A stretch of DNA of 64,000 nucleotides from Burkholderiales bacterium JOSHI_001. GTDB lineage: Bacteria; Pseudomonadota; Gammaproteobacteria; Burkholderiales; Burkholderiaceae_C. The notes under the pieces are model-generated. The model saw only the letters and a list, made by a program, of their open reading frames with translations. It was not told the origin of the DNA and ran no database searches. The stretch spans positions 2,504,090 to 2,568,089 of the forward strand of contig CM001438.1 in NCBI GenBank assembly GCA_000244995.1, given 5' to 3'. Positions 11,556 to 20,075 of this stretch are shown here, in pieces (positions within the stretch are counted from its first letter, which is position 1; every line of letters begins with the position of its first letter). The translations under genes were made by a program, and so were the position numbers.

Positions 11556-12023
11556 TTGAGCAAGACCCGCATTCCCTTTCCCATCCACATCCCCTTCGTC
11601 GAGAAGCTGGGGCTGGAACTGCATGGCTTCGGCCATGGCCATGCCGACCTGCGGGTGGACCTGACCGAGGCCCACACCAATTCCTGGGAGGTGGCCCACG
11701 GCGGCGTGGTGATGACCATGCTGGACGTGGCCATGGCCCATGCCGCGCGCAGCGCGCACGCCTTCGAGCCCGGCCACCGCGGCGGCGTGGCCACCATCGA
11801 GATGAAGACCAGCTTCATGCGCCCGGCGCAGGGCCAGTTGCGTGCCGTGGGCAAGCTGCTGCACAAGACCGCCACCATGGCCTTCTGCGAAGCGCATCTG
11901 TACGACGACAGTGGTGAGCTTTGCGCCCATGCCAGCGGCACTTTCAAGGTGTTGCGCGGCCTGCCAGGCCGTGATGGCGTGAAGCACACCAAGGCGGTGA
12001 CCCCGCCCCCCGATCAACCCTGA
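11556..12023 (+). CDS. PaaI-type hotdog-fold thioesterase
   Basis: This 155-residue hotdog protein is probably an acyl-CoA thioesterase. The central helix contains NSWEVAHGGVVMTMLDVAMAHA, the PaaI pattern in which HGG precedes the catalytic helix. It is followed by the strand TIEMKTSFMRPAQGQL and a C-terminal FCEAHLYDDSGELCAHASGTFKV typical of the family. The start is taken as TTG at 11556 (MSKTRIPFPIHIP), 5 bases after the SDR stop and with GGAG at 11542-11545. An in-frame ATG at 11520 would overlap the SDR gene and adds residues unlike the family. Confidence 0.82.
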   Translation: MSKTRIPFPIHIPFVEKLGLELHGFGHGHADLRVDLTEAHTNSWEVAHGGVVMTMLDVAMAHAARSAHAFEPGHRGGVATIEMKTSFMRPAQGQLRAVGKLLHKTATMAFCEAHLYDDSGELCAHASGTFKVLRGLPGRDGVKHTKAVTPPPDQP

Positions 12024-12037
12024 ACCGAAAGCACCCC

Positions 12038-13066
12038 ATGAGCCTGACCAACCAACAAGTCGTTCTGGACAACCGCCCCACCGCGGATGCCACGGCGTCC
12101 AACTTCAAGCTGGTGACCACCCAGGTGCCCGCGCCCGAAGAACTGGCCGACGGTCAGGTGCTGGTGCGCAACCACTTCCTGAGCCTGGACCCCTACATGC
12201 GCGGGCGCATGAGCGAGGGCAAGAGCTACGCCACACCGCAGCCCTTGGGCCAGGTGATGATCGGCGGCACCGTGGGCGAGGTGGTCGGTTCGCGCAACGC
12301 CAACTTCGCCGTTGGCGACAAGGTGGTGGGCATGGGCGGCTGGCAGCAGTACGTGGTGGTGGATGGCAACCAGCGCGGCGTGCTGCAGAAGGTGGACACC
12401 ACGCACGTGCCGCTGTCGGCCTATCTCGGCGCGGTGGGCATGCCCGGCGTCACCGCCTGGTACGGCCTGACCCAGATCATCAACCCGAAGGCCGGCGAAA
12501 CCGTGGTGGTGTCGGCCGCCAGCGGCGCGGTGGGTGGCGCGGTGGGCCAACTGGCCAAGGCGCGCGGCGCCCGCGTGGTGGGCCTGGCCGGTGGGCCGGA
12601 CAAGTGCGCCTACGTGGAGAAGGAACTGGGCTTCGACGCCTGCATCGACTACCGTCCGCTGAAGGACGTGAAGGCGATCTCGGGCGCGCTGAAGGAAGCC
12701 TGCCCGAACGGCATCGACGGCTACTTCGAGAACGTCGGCGGCATCATCCTGGACGCGGTGATGCTGCGTGCCAATGCGTTTTCGCGCATCGCCATGTGCG
12801 GCATGATCGCCGGCTACAACGGCCAGCCCATCCCCATGAGCGCGCCACAGCTCATCCTGGTGAACCGCATGCGGGTGGAAGGCTTCATCGTCAGCGAACA
12901 CATGGAGCTGTGGCCCCAGGCGCTGAAGGAACTGGGCACCATGGTGGCCACCGGCAAGCTGAAGTACCGCGAGAGCATCGCCCCCGACCTGGCCGCCGCG
13001 CCCGAGGCCTTCATCGGCCTGCTGGCGGGGCGCAATTTCGGCAAGCAGCTGGTCAAGCTGATCTGA
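12038..13066 (+). CDS. NADP-dependent oxidoreductase, zinc-free MDR (leukotriene B4 dehydrogenase-like)
   Basis: This 342-residue protein belongs to the medium-chain reductase group that includes prostaglandin reductase and CurA. Visible motifs are FLSLDPYMRGRM near residue 50, the substrate-loop GMPGVTAWYGL, and the nucleotide motif VSAASGAVGGAVGQLAKARG near residue 160. No zinc-binding cysteine set is present. Such enzymes usually reduce alpha,beta-unsaturated ketones or aldehydes with NADPH. It lies in the same co-directional run as the beta-oxidation genes, 14 bases from the thioesterase. Confidence 0.88.
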   Translation: MSLTNQQVVLDNRPTADATASNFKLVTTQVPAPEELADGQVLVRNHFLSLDPYMRGRMSEGKSYATPQPLGQVMIGGTVGEVVGSRNANFAVGDKVVGMGGWQQYVVVDGNQRGVLQKVDTTHVPLSAYLGAVGMPGVTAWYGLTQIINPKAGETVVVSAASGAVGGAVGQLAKARGARVVGLAGGPDKCAYVEKELGFDACIDYRPLKDVKAISGALKEACPNGIDGYFENVGGIILDAVMLRANAFSRIAMCGMIAGYNGQPIPMSAPQLILVNRMRVEGFIVSEHMELWPQALKELGTMVATGKLKYRESIAPDLAAAPEAFIGLLAGRNFGKQLVKLI

Positions 13067-13089
13067 CAACGCCAACAAGGGGCAGACGC

Positions 13090-13992
13090 ATGTCGTACTT
13101 CAAGGGCCGCACGGCCGTGATCACCGGTGCCGGTTCGGGCTTCGGTCTGGAAGCCAGCCGCATTGCCGCGCGCGAAGGCATGAACGTGGTGATGGCCGAT
13201 GTGCAGGCCGATGCGCTGGAACGCGCTGCCGCCGAAGTGCAGGGCGCGGGCGCGCAGGTGCTGGCCCAGCGCGTGGACGTGTCCCAGGCCGGCGAGGTGG
13301 ACGCGCTGGCCCAGGCCACGAAAGCGCGATTCGGCGCGCCGCATTTTGTGTTCAACAACGCCGGCGTGGGCTCGGGCGGGCTGGTGTGGGAGAACAGCCT
13401 GAAGGACTGGGAGTGGGTGCTGGGCGTGAACCTGTGGGGCGTGATCCACGGCGTGCGCGCCTTCACGCCCATGATGCTGGAAGCCGCCGCCAAGGACCCG
13501 GCCTATGCGGGCCACATCGTCAACACCGCGTCCATGGCCGGCATGCTGAACCCGCCCAACATGGGCGTGTACAACGTGAGCAAGCACGCGGTGGTGAGTC
13601 TGTCTGAAACCCTGTACCAGGACCTGAGCCTGGTGTCGGACCAGGTGCACGCGCATGTGCTGTGCCCCTACTTCGTGCCCACCGGCATCCACCAGAGCCA
13701 CCGCAACCGGCCGGCCGACATGGCGGGTGAGAAGCCCACCCGCAGCCAGCTGATCGGCCAGGCCATGAGCGAAAAGGCCGTCACCAGCGGCAAGGTCACA
13801 GCGGCCATGGTGGCGCAGATGGTCTTCGACGCGATGGCCGCCAACCAGTTCTACGTCTTCAGCCACCCCAAGGCGCTGGGCAATGTGCAGACGCGGCTGG
13901 AAGACGTGATGCAGCTGCGCAACCCGACCGACCCCTTCAAGGAAAGGCCGGAGGTGGGGCAGCAGTTGAGGGCGGCATTGCGGGGTACTTGA
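13090..13992 (+). CDS. SDR family oxidoreductase
   Basis: This 300-residue short-chain dehydrogenase has the coenzyme motif ITGAGSGFGLEASRIA near residue 11, NNAGVGSGG, the active-site Ser in NTASMAGMLNPP and YNVSKHAVVS. A C-terminal extension of about 60 residues follows the core. The ATG at 13090 follows a GGGGCAG ribosome site. It is the last gene of the rightward run; the following 297 bases hold a repeat element rather than a recognised terminator. The substrate is unknown. Confidence 0.88.
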   Translation: MSYFKGRTAVITGAGSGFGLEASRIAAREGMNVVMADVQADALERAAAEVQGAGAQVLAQRVDVSQAGEVDALAQATKARFGAPHFVFNNAGVGSGGLVWENSLKDWEWVLGVNLWGVIHGVRAFTPMMLEAAAKDPAYAGHIVNTASMAGMLNPPNMGVYNVSKHAVVSLSETLYQDLSLVSDQVHAHVLCPYFVPTGIHQSHRNRPADMAGEKPTRSQLIGQAMSEKAVTSGKVTAAMVAQMVFDAMAANQFYVFSHPKALGNVQTRLEDVMQLRNPTDPFKERPEVGQQLRAALRGT

Positions 13993-14027
13993 AGACCGTT
14001 GTGCAGCGGTGCGCGCAATCGCGCCGC

Positions 14028-14240
14028 GCTGGGGGCTGTGTTCCACTCATGTCCCCCGCCCACCGCCTACGGCGGCGGGCTCCTCCTTTACTTCGCTCCA
14101 CACAGCCCCCAGCACGTCGCTCCGGCACCAGCTTGGCATACCACCGGTCGCAGTGTGCCGATGGTTGTGGCCTGCGACGTTGGGTGAAGGGCAGAGCGAA
14201 GTAAAGGAGGAGGACCCGCGCAGCGGGTCCGGGGGACATG
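14028..14240. repeat. Nested inverted-repeat (REP/BIME-like) intergenic element
   Basis: The gap between the SDR and etfQO genes is filled by structured repeats. The inner pair is 14028-14040 (GCTGGGGGCTGTG) with 14101-14113. The outer pair is 14048-14098 with 14194-14240: CATGTCCCCC and TCCTCCTTTACTTCGCTC are exact in both arms. Each outer arm contains its own hairpin: an imperfect one at 14058-14080 and a perfect GGACCCGC/GCGGGTCC at 14212-14230. Both ends of the stem carry AAAGGAGGA-like sequence in one strand. No convincing gene lies here. The layout resembles dispersed palindromic elements; whether it recurs in the genome cannot be seen from here. Confidence 0.75.
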
Positions 14241-14289
14241 AGCGGCGCCCTTCACCCGGCGGCGCAGGCTCGCTCAGACGACAGCAAGA

Positions 14290-15975
14290 CTACATCCCTG
14301 CGTAGTTCGGCCCGCCGCCCCCCTCAGGCGTCACCCACACGATGTTCTGGGTCGGGTCCTTGATGTCGCAGGTCTTGCAGTGCACGCAGTTCTGCGCGTT
14401 GATCTGCAGGCGGTCGCTGCCATCATCGTTCTTCACGAATTCATAGACGCCGGCCGGGCAGTAGCGGCTTTCCGGCCCGGCGTATTTCGCCAGGTTCAGC
14501 GCCACCGGCACGCTGGCATCTTTCAGCGTCAGGTGCGCCGGCTGGTTCTCTTCGTGGTTGGTGTTGCTGACGAACACCGATGAAAGGCGGTCGAAGGTGA
14601 TCTGGCCGTCCGGCTTGGGGTAGTCGATCTTGGCGCACTGGTCGGCCGGCTTCAGGGCCTCGTGGTCGGGGTGCGTGTTGTGCAGCGTCCAGGGCGGTGC
14701 GTTCACGCCCAGCTTGGGCAGCAGCCATTGTTCGATGCCGGTCATCAGGTTGCCGATGAGCTTGCCCTTCTTGAACCACAGCTTGAAGTTCTTGGTGCGC
14801 TGCAGTTCGGTGTGCAGCCAACTTTGCGCGAAGGCCACCGGGTAGGCCGACAGCTCGTCTTGCGCGCGCCCGGATTGCAGCGCGTCGAAGGCCGCTTCGG
14901 CCGCCAGCATGCCGGTCTTGATGGCCGCGTGGCTGCCCTTGATGCGGCTGGCGTTCAGCATGCCGGCTTCGCAACCCACCAGGGCGCCACCGGGGAACAC
15001 CAGCTTGGGCAGGCATTGCAGGCCACCGTTGTTGATGGCCCTCGCGCCGTAGCTGATGCGCTTGCCGCCTTCGATGTGCGCGCGCACGGCCGGGTGCGTT
15101 TTCCAGCGCTGCATTTCTTCGAACGGGCTCATCCACGGGTTGCTGTAGTTCAGCCCCAGCACGAAGCCCAGCGTCACCTTGTTGTCGTCCTGGTGGTAGA
15201 GAAAGCCGCCGCCGAAGCTGTCGTCCACGATGGGCCAGCCGGCGGTGTGCAGCACCAGGCCCGGCTTGGCCTTTTCCGCAGGCACTTCCCACAATTCCTT
15301 GATGCCGATGGCCCAACTCTGCGGGTCGCGGCCTTCGCTCAGCTTGTGCTTGGCCAGCAGTTGCTTGCCCAGGTGGCCGCGGGCGCCTTCGGCAAAGACG
15401 GTGTACTTGCCCAGCAACGCCATGCCCAGCTGGAAGCCATCGTGCGGTTGGCCGTCCTTGCCGATGCCCAGGTTCCCCGTGGCCACGCCCTTCACCCGGC
15501 CCTGCTCGTCGTACAGCACCTCGGCGGCGGTGAAGCCGGGGAAGATTTCCACCCCCAGGCTTTCGGCATGCGCGGCCATCGCCTTGCACACCGCGCCCAG
15601 GCTGATGACGTAGTTGCCGTCGTTGTGGAAGCATTCGGGGATCAACCAATGCGGCGTGGCACGCGAACCGGTTTCACTGAGGAACAGGATGTCGTCCCCG
15701 GTCACCGGCTGGTTCAGCGGAATGCCCAGTTCCTTCCAGTTCGGCAGCAGCTCGTTCATGGCGCGCGGGTCCATCACCGCGCCGCTCAGGATGTGCGCGC
15801 CAGGCTCGCTGCCTTTTTCCAGCAGCACCACGTTCACCTCGGCGCCCTTCTCGGCGGCCAGCTGCTTCAGGCGGATGGCCGTGGCCAGGCCGGCGGGGCC
15901 GCCGCCGACGATGACCACGTCGTATTCCATGGACTCGCGCGGGCCGAACTGTTCAAGAATTTCCTGGGGCGACAT
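14290..15975 (-). CDS. etfQO: Electron transfer flavoprotein-ubiquinone oxidoreductase
   Basis: This 561-residue membrane-associated flavo-iron-sulfur protein should take electrons from reduced ETF and pass them to ubiquinone, linking acyl-CoA dehydrogenases to respiration. The N-terminus has the FAD motif VVIVGGGPAGLATAIRL. The C-terminus carries the [4Fe-4S] ligands in RYCPAGVYEF and NCVHCKTCDIKDP, and ends PNYAGM. The start at 15975 (MSPQEILEQFG) is chosen over an upstream in-frame ATG at 16152, whose extra residues are not family-like. A minus-strand TAGAAT (16041-16046) is a plausible -10, with the shared palindrome at 16065-16078 in the -35 area. Confidence 0.95.
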   Translation of the reverse strand: MSPQEILEQFGPRESMEYDVVIVGGGPAGLATAIRLKQLAAEKGAEVNVVLLEKGSEPGAHILSGAVMDPRAMNELLPNWKELGIPLNQPVTGDDILFLSETGSRATPHWLIPECFHNDGNYVISLGAVCKAMAAHAESLGVEIFPGFTAAEVLYDEQGRVKGVATGNLGIGKDGQPHDGFQLGMALLGKYTVFAEGARGHLGKQLLAKHKLSEGRDPQSWAIGIKELWEVPAEKAKPGLVLHTAGWPIVDDSFGGGFLYHQDDNKVTLGFVLGLNYSNPWMSPFEEMQRWKTHPAVRAHIEGGKRISYGARAINNGGLQCLPKLVFPGGALVGCEAGMLNASRIKGSHAAIKTGMLAAEAAFDALQSGRAQDELSAYPVAFAQSWLHTELQRTKNFKLWFKKGKLIGNLMTGIEQWLLPKLGVNAPPWTLHNTHPDHEALKPADQCAKIDYPKPDGQITFDRLSSVFVSNTNHEENQPAHLTLKDASVPVALNLAKYAGPESRYCPAGVYEFVKNDDGSDRLQINAQNCVHCKTCDIKDPTQNIVWVTPEGGGGPNYAGM

Positions 15976-16040
15976 CGGGTCTGTTCCTGTGGGCGCGTTG
16001 CCAGCGCGCAGGGGGCTTGGGGTGCATCGGGGCGGGCCGG

Positions 16041-16046
16041 ATTCTA
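16041..16046 (-). promoter_or_regulatory. Probable -10 element of etfQO
   Basis: On the minus strand the bases read TAGAAT, about 66 bases before the etfQO start codon. No good -35 is seen; the palindrome at 16065-16078 occupies that area, consistent with a regulator controlling both divergent genes. Confidence 0.4.
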
Positions 16047-16058
16047 GCGGCCGACGCT

Positions 16059-16078
16059 TAAAATAGAACGACCGTTCG
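16059..16078 (+). promoter_or_regulatory. Probable -10 element (TAAAAT) abutting a TetR-type palindrome
   Basis: TAAAAT at 16059-16064 is directly followed by AGAACGACCGTTCG at 16065-16078. This matches the site at 4020-4039 in both sequence and spacing to the -10. The palindrome lies between divergent etfQO and the SDR gene at 16151. It is a likely operator for a repressor of lipid-metabolism genes, not encoded in the window. Confidence 0.6.
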
Positions 16079-16150
16079 ATTCCTTCTGTCGCTCTGGGGG
16101 ACCGAGGGCTGCGTGCTATCGTCTTTGCGCTATCGACAGGACCCCAGAAC

Positions 16151-16933
16151 ATGAGCTACGACATCGATCTTTCCGGCCGCGTGGCCCTGGTCACCGGCGC
16201 CTCCGGCGGCCTGGGCGCGCAGTTCGCCCGCACCCTCAGCAAAGCCGGCGCCGGCGTGGTGCTGGCGGCCCGCCGCACCGACCGCCTGAAGGACCTGCGC
16301 GCCGAGATCGAAGCCGAAGGCGGCGACGCGCACGTGGTGGAACTGGACGTGACCGACCACGACAGCATCAAGTCCGCGGTGGCCCATGCCGAGACCGAGA
16401 TGGGCACCATCGACATCCTGGTCAACAACTCCGGCGTCAGCACCACGCAGAAGCTGGTGGACGTGTCGCCCGACGACTACGACTACGTGATGAACACCAA
16501 CACCAAGGGCGCCTTTTTCGTGGCCCAGGAAGTGGCCAAGCGCATGATCGCTCGCAGCAAGGGCGCGGCGCCGGGCACCTTCACCGGCGGGCGCATCGTG
16601 AACGTGGCGTCCATGGCGGGGCTGCGCGTGCTGGGCCAGATCGGCGTGTACTGCATGAGCAAGGCCGCCGTGGTGCACATGACCCGCGCCATGGCGCTGG
16701 AGTGGGGCCGCTTCGGCATCAATGTGAACGCACTGTGCCCCGGCTACATCGACACCGAGATCAACCACCACCATTGGCAGACCGACGCCGGCCAGAAGCT
16801 GGTGCAGATGTTGCCCCGAAAGCGCGTGGGCCACCCGAAGGACCTGGACGCGGCGCTGATGATGTTGTGCGCCAACGAGAGCCATTTCATCAACGGCGCG
16901 ATTCTCTCAGCCGACGATGGATTTGGCGCCTGA
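16151..16933 (+). CDS. SDR family oxidoreductase
   Basis: This 260-residue short-chain dehydrogenase has VTGASGGLGAQFARTL near residue 15, NNSGVSTTQ in place of NNAG, the active-site Ser in VNVASMAGLRVLG and the motif YCMSKAA. The branch is the 3-oxoacyl-ACP-reductase-like group often found with fatty-acid catabolism genes. It shares the palindromic operator with the bifunctional hydratase/dehydrogenase gene at 4109, which supports a role in acyl-CoA metabolism. Its exact substrate is unknown. Confidence 0.88.
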   Translation: MSYDIDLSGRVALVTGASGGLGAQFARTLSKAGAGVVLAARRTDRLKDLRAEIEAEGGDAHVVELDVTDHDSIKSAVAHAETEMGTIDILVNNSGVSTTQKLVDVSPDDYDYVMNTNTKGAFFVAQEVAKRMIARSKGAAPGTFTGGRIVNVASMAGLRVLGQIGVYCMSKAAVVHMTRAMALEWGRFGINVNALCPGYIDTEINHHHWQTDAGQKLVQMLPRKRVGHPKDLDAALMMLCANESHFINGAILSADDGFGA

Positions 16934-16939
16934 AAGCCG

Positions 16940-17626
16940 ATGCGTGAGCTGACACCCCTCGAAGCCCGCGTGCTGGGCGTGCTGGTCGAAAAGCAGGCCA
17001 CGGTGCCCGACACCTACCCGCTCAGCCTGAATTCGCTGGTGGCCGGCTGCAACCAGAAGACCGCCCGTGACCCGGTGATCAACGCCACCGAGTCCGATGT
17101 GCAGGTGGCGCTGGACGGGCTGCGGTCCATCAGCCTGGTGTTCGAATCCAGTGGCGGGCGTGTCACGCGCTGGGAACACAACGCTGCGCGCGGGCTGATC
17201 GTGCCCGCCGACGCCGCCGCACTGCTGGCCGTGTTGATGCTGCGCGGCCCGCAGACCGCGGCCGAACTGCGCGCCAACGTGGACCGCCTGCACCGCTTTG
17301 CCGATGTGGCTGCTGTGGAAACCGTGTTGCAGGCGCTGGCCGAGCGGTCTCCGCCGCGGGCCCTGAAACTGCCACGTGCGCCCGGTGCGCGCGAGGCCCG
17401 CTGGGCCCATCTGCTGTGCGGTGAGGCGGCCATTCCCGCGCAGGTGGCGGCGGCCCCCGGTGCAGCCGTGGGCGACGACAGCGTCAGCGCCGGTGAACTG
17501 GCCGCGCTGAAGGCCCAGCAGGCCCACATGGCCGAAGAACTGGCGGATTTGCGCAGCCTGGTTCAGCGCATGGCGCGTGAACTGGGCGTTGCCACCGACG
17601 CCACCCCGAATTCACCCGAGGCCTGA
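16940..17626 (+). CDS. YceH family protein (DUF480)
   Basis: This 228-residue protein starts with the hallmark LTPLEARVLGVLVEKQATVPDTYPLSLNSLV of the DUF480/YceH family, followed by GCNQKTARDPV and an RVTRWEHN region. The family has two winged-helix-like domains. Its function is unknown. The C-terminus (residues 180-225) is predicted to be a helical, possibly coiled-coil tail, MAEELADLRSLVQRMARELG. It begins 6 bases after the SDR stop, so co-transcription is likely. Confidence 0.9.
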   Translation: MRELTPLEARVLGVLVEKQATVPDTYPLSLNSLVAGCNQKTARDPVINATESDVQVALDGLRSISLVFESSGGRVTRWEHNAARGLIVPADAAALLAVLMLRGPQTAAELRANVDRLHRFADVAAVETVLQALAERSPPRALKLPRAPGAREARWAHLLCGEAAIPAQVAAAPGAAVGDDSVSAGELAALKAQQAHMAEELADLRSLVQRMARELGVATDATPNSPEA

Positions 17627-17629
17627 GCC

Positions 17630-18052
17630 ATGCGCCTGGAAGTGCCCGACGACAAGAAGCTGAGCTTCCAGATGAGCATGCCCATCCGCTGGGGCGACAT
17701 GGACGCCATGGGCCATGTGAACAACACGATCTACTTCCGGTACATGGAAGTCATTCGCATCGAGTGGTTCCGGCACATCGGCTGCCCGGTGGACCCGCAG
17801 GGCGAAGGCCCGGTCATCGTCAACGCCTTCTGCAACTTCATCCGCCAACTGGAATACCCCGGCGAGGTGCTGGCCAAGCAGTACGTGGGGGCCATGGGCC
17901 GCAGCACGGTGGACACCTACACCACGCTGGAACGCACCGACCGGCCGGGCGAGGTCTACGCCGCCGGCGGCGCCACCATCGTGTGGGTGAACTTTCCGCA
18001 GCAGAAGTCACTGCCGTTGCCCGACACCATCCGCCAGTTGCTGCTGGGTTGA
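17630..18052 (+). CDS. Acyl-CoA thioesterase, 4-hydroxybenzoyl-CoA thioesterase (YbgC) family
   Basis: This 140-residue hotdog protein has the family active-site segment IRWGDMDAMGHVNNTIYFRYME near residues 19-40, including the Asp of GDMDAMGHVNN. It likely hydrolyses a short or aromatic acyl-CoA thioester. The start ATG at 17630 is 4 bases after the yceH-family stop. It ends the small rightward run that begins at 16151. Confidence 0.87.
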   Translation: MRLEVPDDKKLSFQMSMPIRWGDMDAMGHVNNTIYFRYMEVIRIEWFRHIGCPVDPQGEGPVIVNAFCNFIRQLEYPGEVLAKQYVGAMGRSTVDTYTTLERTDRPGEVYAAGGATIVWVNFPQQKSLPLPDTIRQLLLG

Positions 18053-18164
18053 ACCCTCAGCGCCGGCCCGCAGGGGCCATGCTAGGCTGCATCGCATACG
18101 CCCCCGGGCCCGGGACACGCTGTCCCTGAGGCCCTTCCAGAACATCGGGGCGGCAGGAGACTCG

Positions 18165-19211
18165 ATGGCGGCGCCCCCTTTTTCGTCACACCCCGTGGCC
18201 GGTGCCACGTTGGCCGATTGGCGCGACCGCGCATTGGCCATGCAGGCCGCGGTGGGCCAGGCCGTGGTGGGCCAGAACGCCGTCATCCGGCTGCTGTGCA
18301 TCGCCATCTTCGCCCGCGGCCATGTGCTGCTGGAAGGCGACGTGGGCGTGGGCAAGACCACCGTGCTGCGCGCGCTGGCGCGGGCCATCGGCGGCGCCTA
18401 CGCGCGGGTGGAAGGCACGGTGGACATGATGCCCGGCGACCTGCTGTACCACACCTGGCTGGGCGAGGACGGCCGCCCGCGCGTGGACCCCGGCCCGCTG
18501 CTGGCCGCCGGCACCGGCCTGGCCACCTTCTTCTTCAACGAAATCAACCGCACCCGCCCGCAGGTGCAAAGCCTGCTGCTGCGGGCCATGGCCGAACGCG
18601 CGGTCACGGCCTTCAACCGCGAGCAGCCCTTGCCGCACCTGCTGGTGTTTGCCGACCGCAACCGGGTGGAGCGCGAAGAAACCTTCGAACTGGCCGCCGC
18701 GGCGCGCGACCGCTTCCTGTTCGAGCTGAGCATGCAGGTGCCCGAGGACCCGAACCTGCAGCGCGCCCTGATGTTCGACACCGCCTTCCACGACGTGGAC
18801 ACGCTGATCCAGCGGGTGCCCGAGGCCCTGCTGCCGTTTGACCAGCTCAATGCCGTGGGCGCGGCGGTGCAGCTGGCCGTCACGGCGTCACCGGCGCTGC
18901 AGGACTATGCCCACCGCCTGTGGCGTGCCACGCGCGAACCCGCATCGGCCGGGGTGCAACTCGAAGGCGTGGACATGGCCCGCCTGGTGGCGGCCGGCGC
19001 CAGCCCGCGTGCGATGAGCCTGCTGGTGCGCGCCGCGCGCGTCGCGGCCTGGCTGGACGGGCGCGACCACGTGCTGCCGCAGGACGTGCAGGCCGTGTTC
19101 GCCCCGGCCATGCGCCACCGCATCTTCCTGCAGCCGGTTTACGAGGCGCGCCGCGCCGAGATTGCCGATCCCCTGGTGGCCGCCATCCTGGCCGCGGTGG
19201 GTGCGCCGTAA
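18165..19211 (+). CDS. MoxR family AAA+ ATPase (MxaR-like)
   Basis: This 348-residue AAA_3 ATPase has Walker A LEGDVGVGKTT near residue 60, a Walker B-like FFFNEINRTRPQVQSLLLRAM near residue 125, and a sensor region HLLVFADRNRVE. Walker B reads NEIN rather than the usual DEIN. MoxR proteins act as chaperones that use ATP to activate or insert metals into partner enzymes, working with VWA-domain proteins. It is the first gene of a six-gene set whose order equals mxaR-S-A-C-K-L of methylotrophs, where the set is needed for calcium insertion into methanol dehydrogenase. Confidence 0.9.
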   Translation: MAAPPFSSHPVAGATLADWRDRALAMQAAVGQAVVGQNAVIRLLCIAIFARGHVLLEGDVGVGKTTVLRALARAIGGAYARVEGTVDMMPGDLLYHTWLGEDGRPRVDPGPLLAAGTGLATFFFNEINRTRPQVQSLLLRAMAERAVTAFNREQPLPHLLVFADRNRVEREETFELAAAARDRFLFELSMQVPEDPNLQRALMFDTAFHDVDTLIQRVPEALLPFDQLNAVGAAVQLAVTASPALQDYAHRLWRATREPASAGVQLEGVDMARLVAAGASPRAMSLLVRAARVAAWLDGRDHVLPQDVQAVFAPAMRHRIFLQPVYEARRAEIADPLVAAILAAVGAP

Positions 19212-19229
19212 GCTGCCAAAGACACGTCC

Positions 19230-20075
19230 TTGGACCCGAACCCTCCTGCCGACCTGCACTACCGCGCCGCGGTGCGCGCCCAGGCCCTGCGCCCGGGTGC
19301 GCACGCCGGCCGGGTGCAGGGCCCCGGGCTGGAGCCCACGGCGTCGGTGCCCCTGGCCCGGGCGCGCGACCTGCGCCGGCTGGACCTGCACACCAGCTTG
19401 CGCGATCCCTTCGGCCAGCTGTGGGTGCGCCAGTTCCGCCAGCGCTCTGCCTTGCGGGTCTGGCTGCTGCTGGACGCGTCGGCGTCCATGCAGCGTTGGC
19501 GCCAGCCGGTGCAGGTGCTGGCCCTGGCGCTGGCCCATTCGGCGCTGCGCCAGGGCGACGCCTTCGGCCTGTGGCCCTTCGCGCAATCGGCGGACCCGGC
19601 CGATGCGCTCACCCCCACGCGCTCGCGCCACGCGGTGGCCGCGGCCATCGAACGGGTGTGGAGCAGCCCTTGGCAAGGGCAGGGCGTGCAGGGCCTGGCC
19701 GACCTGGCGGCCCTGTTGCCCGGCGAGCCCGCGCTGGTGGTGCTGGCGTCGGACTTCCTGGCGCCCGTGGACCAGTGGCAGGACGGTGTGGCCCGGCTGG
19801 CGCGGCACGATGTGCTGCCCCTGTGGCTGGACGAACCCGAAGAACAGGCGACGCTGCCGCGCTGGGGCCTGGCCCCGCTGCGCGACGCCGAGACCGGCCG
19901 CCAGCGCCTGATGTGGATGCGCCCTGCGCTGGTCCAGCGCTGGCGCGCGCAGGCCGACGCCCATCGCCAGGCGGTGCGCCAGGCGCTGTCCCGCCAGCAG
20001 CGTGAGCCGCTGTTGATGGGCAGCCGATTCGACGCCGACGCCTTGAACCGCCAACTGGCGGCGCGGGGGGCGTGA
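19230..20075 (+). CDS. DUF58 domain protein (MxaS-like)
   Basis: This 281-residue protein carries the DUF58/VWA-like core. LDLHTSLRDPFGQLWVRQFRQRS is followed by the MIDAS-type motif LLLDASASMQRWRQP near residue 80. In MoxR operons, DUF58 proteins are the usual partner of the AAA+ ATPase. The start is TTG at 19230 (19 bases after the MoxR-type gene). The stop overlaps the next ATG by one base (TGATG). It corresponds in order to mxaS. Confidence 0.85.
   Translation: MDPNPPADLHYRAAVRAQALRPGAHAGRVQGPGLEPTASVPLARARDLRRLDLHTSLRDPFGQLWVRQFRQRSALRVWLLLDASASMQRWRQPVQVLALALAHSALRQGDAFGLWPFAQSADPADALTPTRSRHAVAAAIERVWSSPWQGQGVQGLADLAALLPGEPALVVLASDFLAPVDQWQDGVARLARHDVLPLWLDEPEEQATLPRWGLAPLRDAETGRQRLMWMRPALVQRWRAQADAHRQAVRQALSRQQREPLLMGSRFDADALNRQLAARGA

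Noticed and set aside
7394-11992. A 1532-codon open frame on the minus strand across the beta-oxidation genes
   Set aside because: It is antisense to five genes with clear family motifs; its product is rich in His, Arg, Gln and Ala as expected for a GC-skewed shadow frame.
14194-14215. AAAGGAGGAGG as a ribosome binding site for a gene in the repeat
   Set aside because: The frames that follow run into the end of etfQO without any protein-like sequence; the motif is part of an inverted-repeat arm.
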